Positions 56,637 to 64,000 of a stretch of DNA of 64,000 nucleotides are shown here, in pieces. Numbering within the stretch: the stretch's first letter is position 1; every line of letters starts with the position of its first letter. The notes beneath the pieces were generated by a model. That model was given only the letters and a program-made list of their open reading frames with translations, was not told where the DNA came from and ran no database searches. The position numbers and the translations under genes are program-made. This DNA is from Streptomyces sp. P3 (GTDB lineage: Bacteria > Actinomycetota > Actinomycetes > Streptomycetales > Streptomycetaceae). Where the stretch lies: positions 2,790,001-2,854,000 of the forward strand of contig JAFEKX020000001.1 in NCBI GenBank assembly GCA_016893485.2, read 5' to 3'.

Positions 56637-56730
56637 GTCGCGCTGCTCCTCTCGACGCGGGAAGTCGTCCTGTCCCCTGCGGATACAACGACCTTCGCCC
56701 TGTCCCATACGGATACGACGGCTCGTGCAC
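56637..56730 (-). repeat. Short direct repeats between ATPase and permease genes
   Basis: On the minus strand GTCGTATCCGTATGGGACAG and GTTGTATCCGCAGGGGACAG are 30 bases apart; a third GTCGTATCCGC lies at the permease start. In one frame they encode VVSVWDRAK and VVVSAGDRT. Confidence 0.65.
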
Positions 56731-57723
56731 TCATGCCTTCACCAGCCCCTGCGCGTTGCCGCCCAGCGCCAGATACACGTCCTCCAGGCTGGGCGTGGCC
56801 AGGGTGAAGTCGTCCAGGGCGGCGAACGCGGCCCCGCCGGTCACCGTGGCGACCGCGACCCGGGCCTCCTCGGGCGCCAGCCGGAGCGTCCAGCGGCGGC
56901 CCGACTCGACGGCGCGGTCCCGCAGCGCGGCGACCTCCGGGACGTCCAGCGGCGGTTTCTCCCGCCACACCAGCTCGACCCGCACCTCGCCCGCGACCTG
57001 TTCCTTGAGCCCGGCGGGGGTGTCGCAGGCGATGACCTTGCCCTGGTCGAGGACGGCGACCCGGTCGAGGACGGTCTCGGCCTCGATGACGTTGTGGGTG
57101 ACGAGCAGCACGGTGGACCCGCGCTCGGCCCGGCGCCGGTCGACGGCGGACCACACGGCCCTGCGCGCCACCGGGTCCATCCCCGTGGTCGGCTCGTCCA
57201 GCACCAGCAGCGGCCGCTCCCCGACCAGCGCGGCGGCCACGCACGCCAGCCGCCGCTGCCCACCGGACAGCTTCTTCAGCGGCCGTCCGGCGATGGCCGT
57301 GAGCCCCAGTTCGTCGAGTACGGCGTCCCGCTCGGCGCGGGCTTCGCGCAGGTCGAGGCCGCGCAGCCGGGCGGTGGTCTCGGCGGCGAGCGACACGGTG
57401 AGTTCGTCGAGGGCGGTGGACTCCTGGCCGAGGTAGGCGAGGATCCGCGCGGCCCGCTCCGGGTGGCGCACGATGTCGTGGCCGAGGATCTCGACGCTGC
57501 CGGCGTCGGGCCGCATGAGCCCGGTCAGCTGGCGTACGAGGGTGGACTTGCCGGCGCCGTTCGGTCCGAGCAGTCCGAAGATCTCGCCACGGCGGATGTC
57601 GAGGGTGACGTCGTCGGTGGCCCGCACCTCGGGGTGCCGGGCGCGCCGCGCCGGCCGCGTACCGGCGGATAGGTCTTGCTGAGTCCGCGCACCGCGCACA
57701 CGACATCGTCATCGTGTCGACAT
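56731..57723 (-). CDS. ABC transporter ATP-binding protein
   Basis: About 330 residues. Walker A GLLGPNGAGKSTLV, signature LSGGQRRL, Walker B LLVLDEPTTG, H-loop LLVTHN. C-terminal domain has VYLALGG. ATG 57723 (MSTRDDD...) with slips near 57708 and 57650; a later start is possible. DrrA/NatA-like exporter ATPase; substrate unknown. Confidence 0.88.
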
Positions 57724-57825
57724 GCCTGTCCCGCGCGCGTACTCACAAGGGACGAGACTACGGGGTCCGGAGCCCCTGCCCGCTCGCGGGTCGGTCGAGA
57801 ACCGCAAATACCCCGGTAAAGAGCG

Positions 57826-59055
57826 TCAATCCCCGCGGGGGCGTGCTCGGCCGCCGTCCGTACGTCGATCTCGCGCCAGAACCCGGCCCGGATCGCGTAC
57901 CGGTCGTGCTCGTCGATCTGGTCGTCCTTGTGCGCGAGGAGGCCGAACCGGGCGGCGTAGCGCAGCAGTTCGCCGTCGATACGGTGCGGGACGCGGGGAT
58001 ACATCCCGGACAGTTTCTGCAGGTGGGTCCCGTGGTCGCCGAGGCGGCCCATCCAGCGGCGGGCGAAGACCTGGCCCACTTCGTAGGGGTCGCCGCCGAC
58101 CGTGGTGATGTCCTCCTCGCGGTCGGCCCAGCGCTGCTCGGCGGTGGTCAGCTGGGCCAGCGTCGGCATGGAGGCGACCTCGGGCGGCTCGGCGGCGCCG
58201 CCCGGCCGGTCGACCCACCCTTTGTCGGAGGACCAGCGCAGGGTGGCGCTGGTGGGCTGCTGCGCGGGCGCGGCGGCACCGGGGGCCTTCAGGCCGGCCA
58301 GGTCCTTGGGGTGGGCACGCCCTTCGGCGCGGGCACCCGCTCCTGCGTGCCGTTCTCCGAGCCGGCCTCCGCGGTCGTGTGCTCGCTCTCCTCGGCCGGC
58401 CGCTCGCGCGCGGCCGGCGCGGACTCGGGCAGCGGTGCCGACAGGATCGCGGCGATCTCCGGGCGCGGCACGGGCTGCGGCGCGCACACCCCGCCGAGAT
58501 CCTTCGCACGGACGGCCTTGGTGATCCAGGTCCGGTCCAGCACCCGCCGCTCGTCGGCCTCGGCGACCAGGTCCTCGGACTGGTTGTAGTCCCCGTCGGC
58601 GGCCTGCACGGCCCACAGGTGTACGGCGACGCCGTGCTCCTTGGCGGCCATCATGCCCGGCAGCAGATCGCCGTCGCCGGTGACGAGCACGACGTCGGAG
58701 CAGGCGCGGTTGCGGGCCAGCTCGGTCAGCTCGGCGTGCATGGCGGCGTCGACGCCCTTCTGCGCCCAGCGGCCGTCGCTGCGGGTCAGGGCGCCGAGGC
58801 GGACGGTGACGCGAGGCATCACGCGCAGCCTGCGGTGCTCGGGCTGGGGACGCGGTCGGGGGCGCCGTCGAACCAGTAGATGCGCAGCAGGGGTCGTTCG
58901 GTGTCGGACTCGGCGCGCTCGCGCAGGCCCTGGATGAGGGCGGCGTGATCGACGGTGATCCTGGAACGCGAGGGCTCTCCGGCGAGGAGACTGGCCGCCG
59001 CCCCCAGCAGATACCCGGCGTCCACCAGGACGATGCAGCGGTCCACGCGACTCAC
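57826..59055 (-). CDS. NYN-domain (PIN-like) protein
   Basis: About 410 residues. N-terminal NYN nuclease fold: CIVLVDAGYLLGAAASLL with the first Asp, KGVDAAMHAELTELA, and DVVLVTGDGDLLPGMMAAKE with the acidic pair. An Ala/Pro/Glu-rich linker leads to a C-terminal domain (LQKLSGMYPRVPHRIDGELL). Slips near 58848, 58318 and 57832. GTG 59055. Putative RNase. Confidence 0.82.
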
Positions 59056-59269
59056 CCTCTTCCCGGTCGGTTTGCTTCGGGCTTCCTTCGAGTCTGCCCG
59101 ACCGCACAGGGGTTAACGGCCCGAACTCGATCTTCGGCGTGGCGTGTGCGGACTCGACTCCTCTACCAACCCTGTCACAGACCGTAATTATCCGAAATGC
59201 GATCTCTATCAGCCTATGTGAATCTGATCCCGATCCTGGCCCCGAGATCCCTTCAGGAGGTAGATCACC

Positions 59270-59442
59270 ATGGCCAAGAACAAGAAGAACAACCGCGATC
59301 AGCAGAAGTCCTCGGCCCCCGACCGCGCTTCGAGCAGTCCGGGTCGCCATCGGCACAGGACCAGGCCGAGCAGCGCATATCCCAGGCGACCCCGGGCGAC
59401 ATGGCCCGCAAGAGCCGCGAGAAGCGCTTCGGCCACAACTGA
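59270..59442 (+). CDS. Small hydrophilic conserved protein
   Basis: About 58 residues: MAKNKKNNRDQQKSSA at the start and QATPGDMARKSREKRFGHN at the end, joined over a slip near 59325. Very strong AGGAGGT ribosome site. Lys/Gln/Asn-rich, no membrane segment. Function unknown; followed by a terminator. Confidence 0.72.
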
Positions 59443-59477
59443 TCTCTGTTTTCAGGGTTGTTGAGATCCAGGCAGGC

Positions 59478-59514
59478 ACCGAGGGGCGCATCCGTCGACG
59501 GATGCGCCCTCGGT
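59478..59514. terminator. Bidirectional terminator
   Basis: ACCGAGGGGCGCATCCGT pairs with ACGGATGCGCCCTCGGT, one bulged G. It lies between the small plus-strand gene and the convergent dnaE. Confidence 0.9.
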
Positions 59515-59526
59515 CATGTCAGTCGC

Positions 59527-62500
59527 TCAGCCGGCCAGGCAGGCCGGGCCGAGCAGCACCTTCAGGTCGCCGAACAGGGCCGGGTCCGGCTTCACCCGGT
59601 GCCGGTCCAGGCGCAGGACGGTCGTCTTGGTCGGGCCCTGGAGCTTGATGCGGACCTCGCTGTCGCCCCGGTGGTGGCTGAGGATCTCCCGAGCCTGCTG
59701 ACCATGGGCGGGGTGACCCTGGTCGCCGGGATCGTGAGGATCACGGGCGCGTTGGTGCCCGCGTTCGACAGGTCCGGGACCATCAGCTCCATCGCGACCA
59801 GGCGCGGCACGTCCTCGCGCTTGTCGAGGCGGCCCTTGACGAACACGATGGCGTCCTCGACGAGTTGGGTCGACACCAGCTGGTAGGTCGCCGGGAAGAA
59901 CATGCACTCGATGGAGCCCGCGAGGTCCTCGACGGTGGCGATCGCCCAGGCGTTGCCCTGCTTGGTCATCTTGCGCTGGAGACCCGAGATGATGCCGCCG
60001 ATGGTGACGACCGCGCCGTCCGAGTGCTCACCTCCGGTGAGCTGGGCGATGCCCGCGTCGGCCTTGTCGGACAGCACGTGCTCCAGGCCGAACAGCGGGT
60101 GGTCGGAGACGTAGAGACCGAGCATCTCCCGCTCCTGCGCGAGGAGATACGTCTTCTCCCATTCGTCGGTGGTGAACTCCACGTCGAGTCCGAAGCCGGG
60201 CTCGCTGGTGTCCTCGTCGCCCATCCCCGAAGAGGTCGAACTGCCCCTCGGCCTCCTTGCGCTTGACCGCCACCACGTTGTCGATCATCGGCTCGAAGTG
60301 CGCGGTGAGGCCCTTGCGGGTGTGGCCCAGGGTGTCGAACGCCCCGGCCTTGATGAGGGATTCGGTGGTCCGCTTGTTGCAGGCGGCGGCCTCGACCTTG
60401 TCCAGGTAGTCGGGGAACGAGCCGTACTTCCCCTTGGCCTTGCGGGACCTGATGATCGAGTCGACCACGTTCGTGCCGACGTTGCGCACGGCCTCCAGGC
60501 CGAAGAGGATCACGTCGTCGCCCTGGGCGGCGAAGTTGTGCACCGACTCGTTCACGTTCGGCGGGAGCACCTTGATCTTCATACGGCGGCACTCGTTGAG
60601 GTAGATCGCGGACTTGTCCTTGTCGTCCTTGACCGAGGTGAGCAGCGCCGCCATGTACTCGGCCGGGTAGTTGGCCTTCAGGTAGGCGGTCCAGTACGAG
60701 ACCAGGCCGTACGCGGCGGAGTGCGCCTTGTTGAACGCGTAGCCGGCGAAGGGGACCAGGACGTCCCACAGGGCCTGGATCGCCTCGTCGCTGTAGCCCT
60801 TGTCCTGGGCGCCCTTCTGGAAGAGGACGAAGTTCTTCGCCAGCTCGTCGGGCTTCTTCTTGCCCATCACGCGGCGCAGGATGTCGGCCTCGCCGAGCGA
60901 GTACCCGGCGACGATCTGCGCGGCCTTCTGCACCTGCTCCTGGTACACGATCAGGCCGTAGGTCACCGCGAGGACCTCCTCGAGAGGCTCCTCCAGCTCC
61001 TTGTGGATCGGCGTGATCTCCTGGCGGCCGTTCTTGCGCTCCGCGTAGTTGATGTGCGAGTTCATGCCCATCGGGCCCGGGCGGTACAGGGCCGAGACGG
61101 CGGAGATGTCCTCGAAGTTGTCGGGCTGCATCTGGCGCAGCAGGGAGCGCATCGGGCCGCCGTCGAACTGGAAGACGCCCAACGTGTCGCCGCGGCAGAG
61201 CAGTTCGAAGGTCTTGGGGTCGTCCAGCGGGAGGGCGAGCATCTCCAGGTCGATGCCCTTGTTGGACTTCACCATCTTGATGGCGTCGTCCATGATCGTG
61301 AGGTTGCGCAGGCCCAGGAAGTCCATCTTCAGCAGGCCGAGCGACTCGCACTGCGGGTAGTCCCACTGCGTGATGGTCACGCCGTCCGTGTGGCGGACCC
61401 ACACCGGGGCGTGGTCGACGATGGGTTCGCTGGACATGATGACGCCGGCCGCGTGCACGCCCATCTGCCGGACCAGGCCCTCGACGCCCTTGGCGGTGTC
61501 GATGACCTTCTTGACGTCCGGCTCGTTCTCGTACATCCCGCGGATCTCGCCCGCCTCGCCGTAGCGGGGGTGCTTGGGGTCGGTGATGCCGGAGAGGTCG
61601 ATGCCCTTGCCGAGGACGTCGGCGGGCATCGCCTTGGTGAGCCGGTCGCCCATCGCGTACGGGTAGCCCAGCACGCGCGCGGAGTCCTTGATGGCGTTCT
61701 TGGCCTTGATCTTGCCGTAGGTGCCGATCATGGCGACCTTGTCGGCGCCGTACTTCTCCGTCACGTACCGGATCACCTCGACGCGCCGGCGCTCGTCGAA
61801 GTCGATGTCGACATCGGGCATGGAGACGCGCTCGGGGTTGAGGAACCGCTCGAAGATCAGGCCGTGCGGGATGGGGTCGAGGTCGGTGATGCCCATGGCG
61901 TACGCGACGATCGAGCCGGCCGCGGAACCACGGCCGGGGCCGACCGCGATGCCGTTGTTCTTCGCCCACATGATGAAGTCGGCGACGACGAGGAAGTAGC
62001 CCGGGAACCCCATCTGGATGATGACGTCCATCTCGTAGTCCGCCTGCTTCTGGCGGTCGTCCGGGATGCCGCCCGGGAAGCGGCGCTCCATGCCGCGCCG
62101 GACCTCCTCCTTGAACCAGGTGACCTCGGTGAAGCCGTCCGGGATGTCGAACTTCGGCATGAGGTTCTTCGCCTCGAACATGCCGGAGGTGTCGATCTGT
62201 TCGGCGACCAGGAGGGTGTTGCGGCAGCCCTCCTGCCAGGCGTCCGAGGAGTCCACGGCGTACATCTCGTCGGTGGACTTCAGGTAGTAGCCGGTGCCGT
62301 CGAAGCGGGAAGCGGTCAGGGTCGGAGAGGTTCTTGCCGGTCTGGATGCAGAGCAGGGCGTCGTGCGCGACGGACTCGTGGGCGTACGTGTAGTGCGAGT
62401 CGTTCGTCACCAGGGGCGGGATGCCGAGCTTCCTGCCGATGTCCAACAGGCCGTCACGGACCCGGTGTTCGATCTCGATGCCGTGGTCCATCAGCTCCAG

Positions 62501-63064
62501 GAAGTAGCGGTCCTTGCCGAAGATGTCCTGGTACTCGGCGGCAGCCTTCAGAGCCTCGTCGTACTGGCCGAGGCGCAGCCGGGTCTGGAGCTCGCCGGAG
62601 GGGCAGCCGGTGGAGGCGATGAGCCCCTCGGACCACTGGGAGATGGTCTCCTTGTCCATGCGCGGCCACTTCTGGAGCCAGCCCTCGGCGTACGCGTCCG
62701 AGGACAGCTTGAAGAGGTTGTGCAGGCCCGTCTTGTTCGCCGCCCAGATCGTCTTGTGGGTGTAACCACCGGAACCGGAGACGTCGTCGCGCTTCTGGTG
62801 CGGCTGGCCCCACTGGATCTTGCGCTTGTTGCGCCGCGACTCGGGGGCGACGTACGCCTCGATGCCGATGATCGGGGTGACGCCCGCCTTCTTGGCCGTG
62901 TGGAAGAAGTCGTAGGCCCCGTGCAGGTTGCCGTGGTCGGACATCGCGATATGGGTCATGCCCATCTCGTTGCACGCGTCGAACATGTCCTTGAGCCGCG
63001 CGGCACCGTCCAGGAGCGAGTACTGGGTGTGGACATGCAGGTGCGTGAACGGCGGCTTTGACAC
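59527..63064 (-). CDS. dnaE: DNA polymerase III alpha subunit
   Basis: About 1,179 residues. N-terminal PHP domain ([28 protein letters not shown]), polymerase core with [18 protein letters not shown] and catalytic [18 protein letters not shown], then helix-hairpin and OB domains ([14 protein letters not shown]). Slips near 62314, 60232 and 59695. GTG 63064 with GGAGG. Essential replicase, so the slips are surely errors. Confidence 0.96.
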
Positions 63065-63298
63065 GGCTTGGCCTCCAGGGGAAACGATCGACAAAGTGCG
63101 GCGGACGGTCTGGGGGACGAGACCGAATCCTATGCCTGACCGCTGACATTGGAGATGAGTACTGTGACGCGAAGCGTCTCGATGGGGGCGGTGGCCGGGT
63201 GACGGGTGGGCGGGCACTCCCACGTACCTTCGAGCGTTGGAAGGTGACGACAGACCCGTCACATGTCACGCACCACCCGTACCAGGAGGCACAGAGCG

Positions 63299-64000
63299 AT
63301 GTCGGTTCCGCAGCTCAACGACGAGCACCGCGGCGAGGAGATCCTCGCCGTCTTCGACACCGCCTTCGGCGAGCTCCTGGCCGCCGACCCGGCCGCGTTC
63401 CGGGTGAAGTTCCGGAAGATGGCAGCCTCGGCCTTCGCGTTCTACCGGGGCACGGCGGCGCTCTTCTACCACGACCTCGACGCGGAGAAGCGGGGCGGCC
63501 CGTACCTGGACGACCGCACCTCGCGCGTGTGGATCCACGGCGACCTGCACGCCGAGAACTTCGGCACGTACATGGACTCGAACGGCCGCCTGGTCTTCAA
63601 CGTGAACGACTTCGACGAGGCCTACGTCGGCCCCTTCACCTGGGACCTCAAGCGCTTCGCCGCCTCCGTGGCGCTCATCGGGTACGCGAAGGCGCTCAGT
63701 GACGAGCAGATCACCGAACTGGTGCAGGTCTACGCGGGCGCGTACCGCGAGCGCATCCACGCGCTCGCGACCGGCGCGAAGAGCGACGAGGTGCCGCCGT
63801 TCACGCTGGACACGGCCGACGGCCCGCTCCTGGGCGCGCTGCGCACGGCCCGCTCGCTGACCCGCTTCGAGCTGCTGGACTCGATGACGGAGATCCGTGA
63901 CTTCGAGCGCCGCTTCGCGCCGGGTGGCGGCTCCATCGAGCTGGACGCGGCCACCCGGTACAAGGTCCTCGCCGCCTTCGACGGCTACCTAGAGACGCTC
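63299..64000 (+). CDS. DUF2252 protein, N-terminal part
   Basis: Open frame from ATG 63299 to the window end, 234 codons. CAGGAGG precedes the ATG. Kinase-like motifs VWIHGDLHAENFGTY and FNVNDFDEAYVG resemble the HxDxxxxN and DFD loops of aminoglycoside phosphotransferase-like folds. C-terminal half lies beyond the window. Function unknown. Confidence 0.85.
   Translation, partial: MSVPQLNDEHRGEEILAVFDTAFGELLAADPAAFRVKFRKMAASAFAFYRGTAALFYHDLDAEKRGGPYLDDRTSRVWIHGDLHAENFGTYMDSNGRLVFNVNDFDEAYVGPFTWDLKRFAASVALIGYAKALSDEQITELVQVYAGAYRERIHALATGAKSDEVPPFTLDTADGPLLGALRTARSLTRFELLDSMTEIRDFERRFAPGGGSIELDAATRYKVLAAFDGYLETL

Noticed and set aside
60169..62622. An 817-codon plus-strand open frame
   Set aside because: Antisense shadow of dnaE with a Val/Asp/His-rich composition typical of such shadows.

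Overview
This is GC-rich actinobacterial DNA, almost certainly a Streptomyces chromosome. The evidence is GTG/ATG starts behind GGAGG sites, ATGA/GTGA overlaps throughout, and the characteristic order chitosanase - gltD - gltB - VIT - ADP-ribosylglycohydrolases - lgt - trpA - trpB - trpM - trpC - trpE - hisI - hisF - priA - hisH - hisB - hisC - hisD - ... - dnaE, which I know from the S. coelicolor core region. The left quarter is different: it carries a catabolic island next to that core block.

Layout. 1-2.6 kb: two minus-strand genes of unknown function and a zinc metalloprotease-like gene. 2.7-13.2 kb: a steroid C/D-ring (HIP) degradation cluster matching the mycobacterial KstR2 regulon: two SDRs, echA20, ipdA, ipdB, ipdC, fadA6, kstR2, ipdF, fadE30 and a second short fadE. 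A decayed toxin-antitoxin pair sits in the middle. Two nearly identical operator palindromes lie at the two divergent promoters. 13.2-17.2 kb: a stand-alone cytochrome b paralogue, a HutD-like protein, a von Willebrand A protein and a secreted GH46 chitosanase. 17.4-23.4 kb: glutamate synthase gltB-gltD. 23.8-24.6 kb: a VIT-family transporter behind a DmdR/IdeR-type iron box. 24.7-32.9 kb: seven tightly coupled genes (four ADP-ribosylglycohydrolase-fold proteins, a ribokinase-family kinase, a CaiB/BaiF CoA-transferase and a CitE/HpcH-type lyase) ending in a perfect bidirectional terminator; this is the best candidate here for an undescribed pathway. 33-41.9 kb: lgt, a DsbA-like protein and the trp genes with their membrane-protein companions. 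42-50.5 kb: an ArsR/MFS pair and the his operon (hisD-C-B, small membrane gene, hisH, priA, ridA, hisF). 50.6-59.4 kb: unknown membrane proteins, LON-domain and YbaK proteins, a tiny basic protein, an ABC exporter and a NYN-domain protein. 59.5-63.1 kb: dnaE. 63.3 kb to the end: the start of a DUF2252 protein.

Reading caution. Many genes, including essential ones (gltB, trpE, trpB, hisD, hisF, dnaE), are split by +/-1 frame changes. Most coincide with a run of G or C that is one base shorter than the family needs, typically five reduced to four. I therefore treat these as sequence errors, give full gene spans, and note approximate breakpoints. The toxin-antitoxin remnant is the one locus that looks truly degenerate.
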